DNA from: Pseudomonas sp. UYIF39
Lineage (GTDB): Bacteria > Pseudomonadota > Gammaproteobacteria > Pseudomonadales > Pseudomonadaceae
Length of the DNA: 64,000 nt
Assembly: GCF_029963765.1 (NCBI RefSeq)
Contig: NZ_JALBYU010000021.1
Coordinates: 47,858-111,857, forward strand
Reading direction: 5' to 3'
Shown here: in pieces, positions 8,832-16,605 of the stretch
Layout of the letters: every line of letters begins with the position of its first letter
How positions within the stretch are numbered: position 1 is the first letter of the stretch
Position numbers and translations under genes: made by a program
Notes under the pieces: generated by a model
The model's input: the letters and a program-made list of their open reading frames with translations, nothing else
The model's database searches: none
What the model was told of the DNA's origin: nothing

Positions 8832-9083
8832 ATGTCCCTGATCATCACCGACGATTGCATCAACTGCGACGTCTGCGAACCCGAGTGTCCGAACGCCGCC
8901 ATCTCCCAGGGCGAAGAGATCTACGTGATCGACCCGAACCTGTGCACCCAGTGCGTCGGCCACTACGACGAACCTCAGTGCCAGCAAGTGTGCCCGGTGG
9001 ATTGCATTCCGCTGGACGAGGCGCATCCGGAGACTGAAGAGCAGTTGATGGAGAAGTACCGGATCATTACCGGTAAGGCTTGA
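8832..9083 (+). CDS. YfhL family 4Fe-4S ferredoxin
   Basis: 83 residues from the ATG after CTGGAGTTAGC; longer frames upstream lack a ribosome site. Two cluster motifs are visible: CINCDVCEPECPN and CTQCVGHYDEPQCQQVCPVDCIP. The second has the expanded Cx2Cx8Cx3C spacing typical of the Alvin/YfhL type, which binds two low-potential 4Fe-4S clusters. It is a cytoplasmic electron carrier; a partner is not shown by context. Confidence 0.95.
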   Translation: MSLIITDDCINCDVCEPECPNAAISQGEEIYVIDPNLCTQCVGHYDEPQCQQVCPVDCIPLDEAHPETEEQLMEKYRIITGKA

Positions 9084-9105
9084 GTCATTCGGCGACTTTG
9101 AAGAC

Positions 9106-9177
9106 GCCATCGCGAGCAAGCTCGCTCCCACAAGGTCCGCATAAAACCTGTGGGAGCGAGCTTGCTCGCGATGAGGC
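9106..9177. repeat. REP pair (two inverted copies)
   Basis: GCCATCGCGAGCAAGCTCGCTCCCACA (9106-9132) and its inverse TGTGGGAGCGAGCTTGCTCGCGATGAGGC (9149-9177) are separated by 16 bases, between the ferredoxin gene and the convergent small membrane protein gene. Confidence 0.92.
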
Positions 9178-9206
9178 CATCAGCCACACCAAAGAAGTAA
9201 CTGACT

Positions 9207-9530
9207 TCACTCCCGCTGCTCAAACCCCTCCCCAATACACCCCAGACACCGCACGAACGCCGCTTTCGCCGGGTCGACCACCAACGCCTGCCCCGCATCG
9301 CCGACGCCGCCGCCCAATGCGGTAAACGGCAACGACACCACAAACGCTCCGGCACCAATCACCGTCGCCACGACCAGCAAAGGTCGGGCAATCAGCAAAT
9401 CGCCGATCATGGCGTACGCCGGGGGATTCTGGATGGTGTAACGCGGGTCGCCGCTGCCCGTGTTTGCTGCCAGCGCTGGCGCACCGACGCTCAGCAGCAA
9501 AACGGCGACAACGGTTCGAAACAGGTTCAT
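9207..9530 (-). CDS. Conserved small exported membrane protein of unknown function
   Basis: 107 residues. The N terminus MNLFRTVVAVLLLSVGAPALAA is a clean signal peptide with AxA cleavage, followed by a conserved-looking NPPAYAMIGDLLIARPLLVV block and a second hydrophobic segment (about residues 48-75) ending with PFTALGGGVG. A CLGC pair sits near the C terminus. Such proteins occur in many pseudomonads and are sometimes labelled multidrug transporter, but nothing in the sequence shows transport activity. Not assigned a function. Confidence 0.75.
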   Translation of the reverse strand: MNLFRTVVAVLLLSVGAPALAANTGSGDPRYTIQNPPAYAMIGDLLIARPLLVVATVIGAGAFVVSLPFTALGGGVGDAGQALVVDPAKAAFVRCLGCIGEGFEQRE

Positions 9531-9583
9531 GGCACGGTCCTTGGGCTAGGCAGTCAGAACACTGACTATAGACCCTGGGCGTT

Positions 9584-10396
9584 TCAGCTCTGACAGCGCG
9601 GGCAAAAGACGCTGGAGCGCTGCCCGAGCTTCACCTCCCGCAGCTCCGTGCCGCAGACCTTGCAGGGCGCACCGCCACGGCCGTACACGAACAGTTCCTG
9701 CTGGAAATAACCCGGCTGACCGTCACCGCCGATAAAGTCTCGCAGTGTGGTGCCGCCGCGCTCGATAGCGGCAGCGAGGATGCGCTTGATCTCGATCGCC
9801 AGTTTCAGATAACGCGCCCGAGAGATGCTTTTGGCCTCGCGACGCGGGTCGATACCAGCGGCGAACAACGCTTCGGTGGCGTAGATATTGCCCACGCCGA
9901 CCACCACCGCGTTGTCCATGATGAACGGTTTGACCGCCATGGATCGCCCGCGGGACTGCTGGAACAAGCGTTCCCCGTCGAACAGGTCGGTCAACGGCTC
10001 CGGCCCCAGGCGAATCAACAACTCGTGGTTGAGCGGATCGAGGCTCCAGAGCATCGCGCCAAATCGTCGCGGGTCGGTGTAACGCAAGGCCAGGCCGGAT
10101 TCCAGTTCGATGTCCACATGTTCATGCTTGGCCACCGGCGTGCCGATTTCCACCAGACGCAGATTTCCCGACATCCCCAAATGGCTGATCAGCGTGCCGA
10201 CTTCGGCATTGATCAGCAGGTACTTCGCGCGTCGCTCCACCAGCACGATGCGCTGGCCAGACAGCCGCACATCCAGGTCTTCGGGAATCGGCCAGCGCAA
10301 GCGCCGCTCACGCACGATCACCCGGCTGACGCGCTGGCCTTCCAGGTGTGGCGCAATTCCGCGGCGAGTGGTTTCGACTTCAGGCAGTTCCGGCAT
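9584..10396 (-). CDS. mutM: Formamidopyrimidine-DNA glycosylase
   Basis: 270 residues. Mature Pro1 and Glu2 come from MPELPEVETTRRGI, the catalytic N terminus. The H2TH region includes NAVVVGVGNIYATEALF, and the C-terminal zinc finger is CKVCGTELREVKLGQRSSVFCPRC. It removes oxidised purines such as 8-oxoguanine and cleaves the strand by beta,delta elimination. It is 28 bases downstream of the HDOD gene on the same strand, so the two may be co-transcribed. Confidence 0.97.
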   Translation of the reverse strand: MPELPEVETTRRGIAPHLEGQRVSRVIVRERRLRWPIPEDLDVRLSGQRIVLVERRAKYLLINAEVGTLISHLGMSGNLRLVEIGTPVAKHEHVDIELESGLALRYTDPRRFGAMLWSLDPLNHELLIRLGPEPLTDLFDGERLFQQSRGRSMAVKPFIMDNAVVVGVGNIYATEALFAAGIDPRREAKSISRARYLKLAIEIKRILAAAIERGGTTLRDFIGGDGQPGYFQQELFVYGRGGAPCKVCGTELREVKLGQRSSVFCPRCQS

Positions 10397-10424
10397 GGTG
10401 CTCTCGAATCAGGCTGTGCAACGC

Positions 10425-11294
10425 TCAGCGGTGAGCGCCAAGGTCACGAATCGTTTGTTTGAGGCTCTCGAAGTCGTAGTCCGAGAGGCCGACATAATCA
10501 AGAACCAGCGGTGCGATGCTGTTCCACTCGTGGTCATCACGCTGGTTGCCCAGCACCCGGAAGGACGCACAAATGTGCTCGGCCATTTTCAGGATCGCCA
10601 GCAGGTTTTTCAGCTGGCTGTTGCGCGACGACTCATCGCTGAAGATCGCCAACGCATTGTGGTGATTGGCGATGGCGGCGGTCACATGCTCGGGCAGGCG
10701 CCAGGATTTGGCGGTGTAATAACCCACCACCGCATGATTGGTATTGAACACCCGATTCTCAGTGTCCACCACCCGACATTCGGCGCTGGCACTGGCGTAT
10801 GCCTCTTCCAGAACGGTCATGTAATTAGGGAAGCGCTGGAGCATCAGCGGCACGCCGCAATCGTGGAACAGGCCCAGGGCGTAGGCTTCATCGCCGGCCT
10901 GGGTGCCGATGCGCTTTGCCAGGGTCAGGCAGGTCATCGCCACGTCCTGAGCGGTATCCCAGAATCGATTCAAGGAAACGATGGTGTCGTCGTTCATCTC
11001 GCCTTTGATCGACTGCGCGTTGATCAGGTTGATGATCGAGCGGCTGCCCAGCAGATTCACCGCACGCTGAATCGAGGCGATTTTGTTGCTCAAGCCGTAA
11101 TACGACGAGTTGACGATTTTCAACAAGGCACCAGAGAGGCCCGGGTCCTGGGAGATCAGCTTCGCGATCACCTCCAGATCCGGATCGGGCATGTACTGTT
11201 CCATCTGCAAATCCACCATGATCTGCGGCTGGGCCGGCACGCTGATGCCTTGCAGGGACTGTTGAATCTGTTCGGAAGTCAGCTCTGGGGACAT
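10425..11294 (-). CDS. HDOD domain protein
   Basis: 289 residues. The HDOD region covers about residues 20-220, with DPGLSGALLKIVNSSYYGLSN near residue 50, ALGLFHDCGVPLM near residue 140 and NHAVVGYYTAKSWRLP followed by AIANHH. These are the degenerate HD-type metal positions of HDOD proteins, which usually lack hydrolase activity and act in signalling or stress responses. There is no attached GGDEF, EAL or kinase domain. Start chosen at ATG 11294 next to CAGAGTGT. No target is suggested by the neighbours. Confidence 0.88.
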   Translation of the reverse strand: MSPELTSEQIQQSLQGISVPAQPQIMVDLQMEQYMPDPDLEVIAKLISQDPGLSGALLKIVNSSYYGLSNKIASIQRAVNLLGSRSIINLINAQSIKGEMNDDTIVSLNRFWDTAQDVAMTCLTLAKRIGTQAGDEAYALGLFHDCGVPLMLQRFPNYMTVLEEAYASASAECRVVDTENRVFNTNHAVVGYYTAKSWRLPEHVTAAIANHHNALAIFSDESSRNSQLKNLLAILKMAEHICASFRVLGNQRDDHEWNSIAPLVLDYVGLSDYDFESLKQTIRDLGAHR

Positions 11295-11474
11295 AAGTAC
11301 ACACTCTGGGACAGGCGGCGATTCTAACCCTTATAAAGTTGGATCCGACACCTCGGCCGGTCCATCACCTGAAGTTTCATCAAATGCCCGGGCCTTCCTC
11401 ACCGCATGTCCATCCGCCAAACCGTGGCCGTGCGCAACACGCTATACTCCCGCTCTTTTTTCCGGAGCGACGTC

Positions 11475-12671
11475 ATGTCCCTGCCTAGCCTGCGCCTCAA
11501 AGCCAACGCCGACCGTCGCCTGCGAAACGGCCATTTGTGGGTCTATAGCAACGAAATCGATGTAGCCGCTACTCCTTTGCACGGTTTCAAGGCCGGCGAC
11601 CAGGCGATCCTCGAAGCGGCCAGCGGCAAGCCGCTGGGCATCGTTGCCATGAGCCCGAACAACCTGATCTGCGCCCGCCTCTTGTCGCGCGACATCAAGT
11701 TGCCGCTGGACAAGTCGCTGCTGGTGCATCGCCTGAACGTCGCCCTGTCCCTGCGCGATCGCCTGTTCGACAAGCCGTTCTATCGCCTGGTCTACGGCGA
11801 CTCCGACCTGCTGCCAGGTCTGGTAGTCGACCGTTTCGGCGACATCCTGGTGGTACAGATTGCTTCGGCAACCATGGAAGCCCATAAAGAAGACGTGATC
11901 GCAGCGCTGACCCAAGTGATCAAGCCTAGCGGCATTCTATTCAAGAACGACTCCGCTGCCCGTGATGCCGAAGGCCTCAACCGCTACGTCGAAACCGTGT
12001 TCGGCCTGGTGCCGGAGTGGGTTGCCCTGGAAGAAAACGGCGTGAAATTCGAAGCACCCGTCATCCAGGGGCAGAAAACCGGTTGGTTCTATGACCACCG
12101 CATGAACCGCGCGCGCCTGGCCCCTTATGCCAAAGGCAAACGCGTGCTGGACCTGTACAGCTACATCGGTGGCTGGGGCGTGCAAGCGGCTGCGTTCGGC
12201 GCCAGTGAAGTGTTCTGCGTCGACGCATCGGCCTTCGCCCTCGACGGCGTCGAGCGCAACGCCGCGCTGAACGGTTTCGCCGACAAGATGACCTGCATTG
12301 AAGGTGACGTGTTCGAAGCCCTGAAAGAGCTGAAAGCCAGCGAAGAGCGTTTCGACGTGATCGTTGCCGATCCTCCGGCGTTCATCAAACGCAAAAAAGA
12401 CATGAAGAACGGTGAAGGTGCCTATCGTCGCCTGAACGAGCAAGCCATGCGCCTGCTCAGCAAGGACGGCATCCTGGTCAGCGCTTCGTGCTCGATGCAC
12501 CTGCCCGAGGACGATCTGCAGAACATCCTGCTGACCAGCGCCCGTCACCTGGACCGCAACATCCAGATGCTGGAGCGTGGCGGTCAGGGCCCGGATCACC
12601 CGGTTCACCCGGCCATCGCCGAAACCCGATACATCAAGAGCATCACCTGCCGTCTGCTGCCAAACAGCTGA
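11475..12671 (+). CDS. Class I rRNA methyltransferase, RlmI-like
   Basis: 398 residues from the ATG at 11475, which follows TCCGGAGCGACGTC; an in-frame ATG 69 bases upstream adds an unlikely tail. The N terminus (about 1-75) is a PUA-type RNA-binding domain beginning LPSLRLKANADRRLRNGHLW. The SAM site is VLDLYSYIGGWGVQAAAFGA near residue 222, and the catalytic motif is VIVADPPAFIKRKKDM. The fold matches RlmI, which makes 5-methylcytidine 1962 in 23S rRNA. SASCSMHLPEDDL follows, with Cys as in that family. It is followed by a strong hairpin, and then by the inserted peptide cluster. Confidence 0.88.
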   Translation: MSLPSLRLKANADRRLRNGHLWVYSNEIDVAATPLHGFKAGDQAILEAASGKPLGIVAMSPNNLICARLLSRDIKLPLDKSLLVHRLNVALSLRDRLFDKPFYRLVYGDSDLLPGLVVDRFGDILVVQIASATMEAHKEDVIAALTQVIKPSGILFKNDSAARDAEGLNRYVETVFGLVPEWVALEENGVKFEAPVIQGQKTGWFYDHRMNRARLAPYAKGKRVLDLYSYIGGWGVQAAAFGASEVFCVDASAFALDGVERNAALNGFADKMTCIEGDVFEALKELKASEERFDVIVADPPAFIKRKKDMKNGEGAYRRLNEQAMRLLSKDGILVSASCSMHLPEDDLQNILLTSARHLDRNIQMLERGGQGPDHPVHPAIAETRYIKSITCRLLPNS

Positions 12672-12684
12672 TTTCGCCGGTTTG

Positions 12685-12708
12685 ACGGGGAGCCAGCCGG
12701 CTCCCCGT
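12685..12708 (+). terminator. Hairpin terminator after the rRNA methyltransferase gene
   Basis: ACGGGGAGCC (12685-12694), loop AGCC, GGCTCCCCGT (12699-12708) is a perfect 10-base stem 14 bases after the stop. The U tract after it is weak (TCTGCTATCT), so termination may be partial. It isolates the next cluster from this gene. Confidence 0.65.
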
Positions 12709-12872
12709 TCTGCTATCTGTTATTGAATTCTTCAACTTCCTACTCCAGCGGTCTTAATGACTTGTAGGACGTTTCGCTTTGTCTTTTATTTAAGCGGACA
12801 TAACTTACAAGATTAATCCATCCATAAGATCAATCCGACAAAATTACTGGAACATTCCTACCCAATCTCCCC

Positions 12873-12900
12873 TTGATAAGAGTTCATTACAAACTATGAT
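12873..12900 (+). promoter_or_regulatory. Predicted sigma-70 promoter of the peptide cluster
   Basis: TTGATA (12873-12878), 16-base spacer, TATGAT (12895-12900). Transcription would start near 12907 and leave a 5' leader of about 45 bases, which carries two AAGGAG sequences (12913-12918 and 12939-12944). The surrounding 200 bases are markedly AT-richer than the flanks. Confidence 0.6.
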
Positions 12901-12952
12901 TAAGTCGTCACAAAGGAGTGACACTCACAATCAATTACAAGGAGTTAAAAAC

Positions 12953-13024
12953 ATGAAAGCAATTACTCTGGAATCCAACAAAATCGCCAACCTGTCTTTT
13001 CTGGTTGCGCCAAAAGCCCGCTAA
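12953..13024 (+). CDS. 23-residue peptide, candidate RiPP precursor
   Basis: ATG at 12953, eight bases after a textbook AAGGAG; the frame closes with TAA at 13022-13024. The peptide starts MKAITLESNKIANLSF and ends in LVAPKAR; it has no Cys, no Trp and no Tyr, two Ser, one Thr, two Asn and four basic residues. Its own promoter and strong ribosome site, a hairpin directly after the stop, and the following SagB-type dehydrogenase, diiron oxygenase and exporter genes are the usual layout of a precursor peptide gene. It differs from PqqA (no Glu-x3-Tyr). The rival explanation is a regulatory leader peptide that controls the downstream genes by attenuation. I do not recognise the sequence as a known family; role is inferred. 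Confidence 0.7.
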   Translation: MKAITLESNKIANLSFLVAPKAR

Positions 13025-13031
13025 GTAAATG

Positions 13032-13063
13032 AAACGCTGGGGAGTGCCGGCTACCCAGCGTTT
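13032..13063 (+). terminator. Hairpin between peptide gene and enzyme genes
   Basis: AAACGCTGGG (13032-13041) pairs perfectly with CCCAGCGTTT (13054-13063) around a 12-base loop, seven bases after the peptide stop codon. Only about four U residues follow, so it is more likely a partial terminator or an mRNA end-stabiliser than a full stop. It would make the peptide message more abundant than the enzyme message. Confidence 0.65.
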
Positions 13064-13095
13064 TCTATGGCAAAGACCAGAGTGAGTCGCCAATC

Positions 13096-14175
13096 ATGCA
13101 GATAAACCCTTATATCTTCATACTTCCTCGCACGCCCGACCAAATAGTCTGGGATTACAAGAACCACAAACAGTTCGAATTGAATCTTGAATATTCAACC
13201 CGTCTCGCACACCTGATTGACAAGCCTGAAAAGTTTGATGACAACAACATAATCGACACGCAACTCCTGAACGCGGGAATACTCACATCTTCATTACAAG
13301 TCCCCCTTGAATGGGGTTGGGATGAATTATCGAAGATATTTCATATAGGCACCAAGAACATTCCTTGTGAACATGTCCCCCAAGATATTAATGAATGGTC
13401 GAGACACTATCTGGACCATTGCACCGAAGTACTGGCCACTCCTGCCCCGGAGGTCAGACTCACAGAACGCCCGACAAGCGAACGGATAGCCCTGCCTCAA
13501 CCTTCCTGTCTGCCGCAAAGCGCTCTTGCAAAGACCTTGATCGACCGAAAGACCTGTCGCTCCTTCACGGGTGAAGGGGTTTCTCTCGACGATGTGGGCA
13601 CTCTTTTGTATTTGTCCCTTGGCGATCTGCGTGAGCGCGAAAACGACATCGACGAAACCGTCGCTGAAGGTCTTGGCGCCCGGCGCAGCAGTCCATCCGG
13701 TGGCGGGCTGAATGCCTGCGAAGGTTTTCTTCATGTTCAGAACGTCAGCGGCCTGAATCCCGGGCTCTACGCCTACCACCCCGACGAACATGCGTTGAGC
13801 TTCGTCAATCCGCTGCCTGACTCGCCCTTGGGCCAGTTGTTGTGTGGGCAGCATTTCATCAACAACCTGCCAGTCGGCCTGTTCATCACCGCTCGCTTCG
13901 ACAAACTGTGGTGGAAATATGAACACTCGCGGGCCTACCGAATGGCTTACGTCGAGGCAGGTCATATTTCCCAGACCTTTCAACTGGTGGCCACCGCACT
14001 TGGGTTAAGCACCTGGCTGACCGGTGCGTTGGCGGACGATCAGGTCGAAACGTTGCTGGGGATCGAGGACAGCGCCGAACAACCGTTGTTTTTTGTGGGC
14101 TGCGGCCAGAGTGACGGACAAGTGATGTGCAAGGAATTGAAAGCGCTGCTGCGCAACCGAGGCTCACAGCAATGA
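13096..14175 (+). CDS. SagB/ThcOx-type nitroreductase-family dehydrogenase
   Basis: 359 residues. The C-terminal domain (about 140-359) is an FMN-binding nitroreductase fold of the SagB type: RKTCRSFTGEGVS, then RRSSPSGGGLNACEGFLH (the RxxPSGG flavin and substrate region), GLNPGLYAYHPDEHAL, and YRMAYVEAGHISQTFQLVA near residue 285 with ALGLSTWLTGALAD. The N-terminal 130 residues have a low-complexity-free alpha/beta segment like the peptide-clamp region of ThcOx/McbC proteins. Known relatives oxidise azolines to azoles in ribosomal peptides with FMN. No YcaO cyclodehydratase is present here, so the substrate must differ or be made elsewhere. Its TGA overlaps the next ATG (ATGA), so translation is coupled. 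The first 300 bases are AT-richer than normal for this chromosome. Confidence 0.85.
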   Translation: MQINPYIFILPRTPDQIVWDYKNHKQFELNLEYSTRLAHLIDKPEKFDDNNIIDTQLLNAGILTSSLQVPLEWGWDELSKIFHIGTKNIPCEHVPQDINEWSRHYLDHCTEVLATPAPEVRLTERPTSERIALPQPSCLPQSALAKTLIDRKTCRSFTGEGVSLDDVGTLLYLSLGDLRERENDIDETVAEGLGARRSSPSGGGLNACEGFLHVQNVSGLNPGLYAYHPDEHALSFVNPLPDSPLGQLLCGQHFINNLPVGLFITARFDKLWWKYEHSRAYRMAYVEAGHISQTFQLVATALGLSTWLTGALADDQVETLLGIEDSAEQPLFFVGCGQSDGQVMCKELKALLRNRGSQQ

Positions 14176-15149
14176 CCGAGCCCCGCACAGACGACCTGTC
14201 ACTGCCCGACGCCTGGGCACAGCGCTTCACCCTCGGTGACTGGAATGCCCGGGCCTCGGTACGAACCAGCGAGCACACCTATCCATTGCCATCAGATCTG
14301 GAACGGCAACTGGAAACACGACACTGGTTCCCGCCCGCCTTCCTGCCCTACCTGAGTCACCCGGTCATCGAAGCAGCCGGCAGCGCGATCACCCATCGAT
14401 TATCAGCCAACCATCTGGTGTATTTCCTCGACTACACCACCCGGCTCGAACATCGAATCGTCAACCGCTCCGTGGAAACCATCGTCCACGATGAGCTCGG
14501 CGCGTCCATCCCCCGACGGATGAAAACGGCCGCCCTCCAGCTGTACACCGATGAGGGTTATCACGCCCTGTTCTCCAATAGCCTCGCCGAGCAGATAGCC
14601 GACCTATACGGCATGACCCAACGCCCGGTGATGCCGCGCCGAATTACCCGGCTGAACGCGCTGATTGACCACAGCCCAGAGAGGCATAAGGCGCTGGCCT
14701 GGTTTCTCGTCGGTTTCGTGTCCGAGACCATCATCGCCAGGGAACTGCTCGAGGTTTGTCGCAACGAGCTGGTGTCCAGCGTCCAGGAAATGCTCAGGGA
14801 CCACCTCACCGACGAGGCCCGACACAGTCGTTATTTTTGCGAAGTGTTCCATTATCTGTGGCTGACCCTGAACAGCAGCCAACGCACGTTCGCCGCGAAG
14901 TTGCTGGTGGACATCATCCTGATGTTCTTTGAGGTCGATGAGCGATGGCTGAAGGAAAGCCTGAACAGCGTGGGCCTCAGGGAGAATTGCTTCGCAGAAA
15001 TCCTCAGTGCGCTGACCGGCCCGCAAGCCTGCCTTCAGCGCGCCCGATCAGGTGCAGGCGCGACGCTACAGGCAATGGAAAAGGCGGGGTTTTTCGACCT
15101 GCCTTTTAACCAGCAGCTCTTCGCTCAGGCAGGACTTGTCGATGGATGA
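14172..15149 (+). CDS. AurF-type diiron oxygenase
   Basis: 325 residues from the ATG overlapping the previous stop. A full set of diiron ligands in AurF order and spacing can be read: Glu93 (RLEHR), Glu128 and His131 (DEGYH), Glu185 (VSETI), then His211, Glu215 and His218 (HLTDEARH). The last group is the exact Hx3Ex2H motif of AurF, whose own ligands run E101, E136, H139, E196, H223, E227, H230. AurF-type enzymes convert an amine to hydroxylamine or nitro groups, and some relatives perform other oxidations. There is no signal peptide; it acts in the cytoplasm. Between a peptide-oxidising dehydrogenase and an exporter, it probably oxidises an amine of the peptide or of a fragment from it. This last point is inference. 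Confidence 0.82.
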   Translation: MTEPRTDDLSLPDAWAQRFTLGDWNARASVRTSEHTYPLPSDLERQLETRHWFPPAFLPYLSHPVIEAAGSAITHRLSANHLVYFLDYTTRLEHRIVNRSVETIVHDELGASIPRRMKTAALQLYTDEGYHALFSNSLAEQIADLYGMTQRPVMPRRITRLNALIDHSPERHKALAWFLVGFVSETIIARELLEVCRNELVSSVQEMLRDHLTDEARHSRYFCEVFHYLWLTLNSSQRTFAAKLLVDIILMFFEVDERWLKESLNSVGLRENCFAEILSALTGPQACLQRARSGAGATLQAMEKAGFFDLPFNQQLFAQAGLVDG

Positions 15150-16347
15150 AGGAAAATCTGCGGTCAGTGTCAAACACCGCCGCTCTGCGATCACCCTATT
15201 AATGACCATGGTGATGCTTGGGGTCTTCCCTCTCGATGTTCTGCTGCCTTCGTTCCCGGCGCTGGCTGAACACTTCCAGACCACGCCAGGCGACATCGCG
15301 TTTTCCATCAGCCTGTTTGCCATCGGGATCGCACTTTCCCAACTACTGGTCGGGCCGCTCTCGGATGTCATCGGGCGCAAAAGTCTGCTGCTGGCGGGAA
15401 TGGCGGTCTCGATGATCGGTGCGACTGGTTGCGTGCTGTCCACCGACTACGCCTGGTTCCTGATGTTCCGGGTGGTGCAGGCCATTGGCTGCGGTTGCTT
15501 CGTGCTCTCGCAGGCGCTGGTCCAGGACCTGTTCGACGGCAAGGAGCGGGATCAACTGCGGATTCTGATGGTCACCGCCAGCGGGATCTTCATTTCCGTC
15601 TCGCCATTGGCTGGCACCCTGTTGCAACAGGCGCTGGACTGGCCCGCAAGCTTCATTGTCTTTATTGCCCTCGCCGCCGCCGTGTTCCTTAAGGCCTGCT
15701 TCTTTCTTGAAAACCGGCACACCGCCACAACCCCGCGCCGAAGCATTCTTCAGTCCTACCGGCGCGTCTGTCGCGATGCGGGGTTCCTCGGCTATTGGCT
15801 GATCGCCGCAATCGCCTTCACCTGCCACTTTTCCTTCATTGTCATCTCGCCCCTGATCTTCATGGAGCAGCTACAGCTTTCGGCCTACGAGTTTTCCCTG
15901 ACGCTGCTGCTGTATGGCGTCGCCTACATCATCGGCGGCATTGCCGCTCGAGTCCTCGTCGGGCGGGTCACGGCCGATACCCAGATAGTCGTCGGCCTGG
16001 GCCTGATCTTCATTTCTGGACTGGTGATGCTCTTGCTCTCAAACCTGCTGGGGCTTTCAGCCCTGACCGTGCTGATCCCGATGATCATCTGCACCGCTGG
16101 CACGACCATCACCCGCCCTGTCGCCACCTCCAAAGCCATGGAAGTTTTCCCGGACAATGCCGGTACATCGGCGTCGGCCGGGAACACGCTGGTCTTCATC
16201 TCTGGCGGGCTGATCAGCGCCCTGATCAATCTGAGTGGAGCCCATCTGCAAACGACTCTCGCACTGAGTTTCCTCGCCTTGAGCACCGTCGGCGTTTCCT
16301 TCAATGCACTGATCACACGTCGGCAGCTCTCGCTGAATAGCGGGTGA
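15142..16347 (+). CDS. Bcr/CflA family multidrug efflux MFS transporter
   Basis: 401 residues from the ATG at 15142, which overlaps the oxygenase stop by eight bases. Twelve hydrophobic segments are readable. The loop between segments 2 and 3 is VGPLSDVIGRKSLLLAG, the MFS motif A, and RVVQAIGCGCFVLSQALVQDLF is the motif of the drug:proton antiporter Bcr/CflA branch (DHA1, 12 TM). It probably exports the product of the peptide cluster and gives self-resistance. Tight overlap with the enzymes supports this. Function as exporter is well supported, substrate is not. Confidence 0.9.
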   Translation: MDEGKSAVSVKHRRSAITLLMTMVMLGVFPLDVLLPSFPALAEHFQTTPGDIAFSISLFAIGIALSQLLVGPLSDVIGRKSLLLAGMAVSMIGATGCVLSTDYAWFLMFRVVQAIGCGCFVLSQALVQDLFDGKERDQLRILMVTASGIFISVSPLAGTLLQQALDWPASFIVFIALAAAVFLKACFFLENRHTATTPRRSILQSYRRVCRDAGFLGYWLIAAIAFTCHFSFIVISPLIFMEQLQLSAYEFSLTLLLYGVAYIIGGIAARVLVGRVTADTQIVVGLGLIFISGLVMLLLSNLLGLSALTVLIPMIICTAGTTITRPVATSKAMEVFPDNAGTSASAGNTLVFISGGLISALINLSGAHLQTTLALSFLALSTVGVSFNALITRRQLSLNSG

Positions 16348-16605
16348 TACCTGCCGGTCGTCATCCCACACGCCCCGTCGGCGCTGGATCACCCTCTTCC
16401 GGCATTCCCTCCTGACGCCAGCCGTGTAGAATCGCGACATTCATCGCCAGTCATCCCCCGGCGGGTTTATGAGCTCAAGCTGAAGCGCGCGGCGATCCCG
16501 CAAAGTTATCGGCAACTTCCGGACACACGGCCATTTCTGAGTGTTCCAGACGTCAATAGAAGCTCACTTCCCTTTTGATACCTGATTAGCCGCCCGGAGT
16601 GCTTC

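Noticed and set aside
12913..12952. A second AAGGAG upstream of the peptide start as a possible extra peptide start
   Set aside because: The only codon near it at a proper distance leads to no frame of useful length; it may help ribosome loading but is not a gene.
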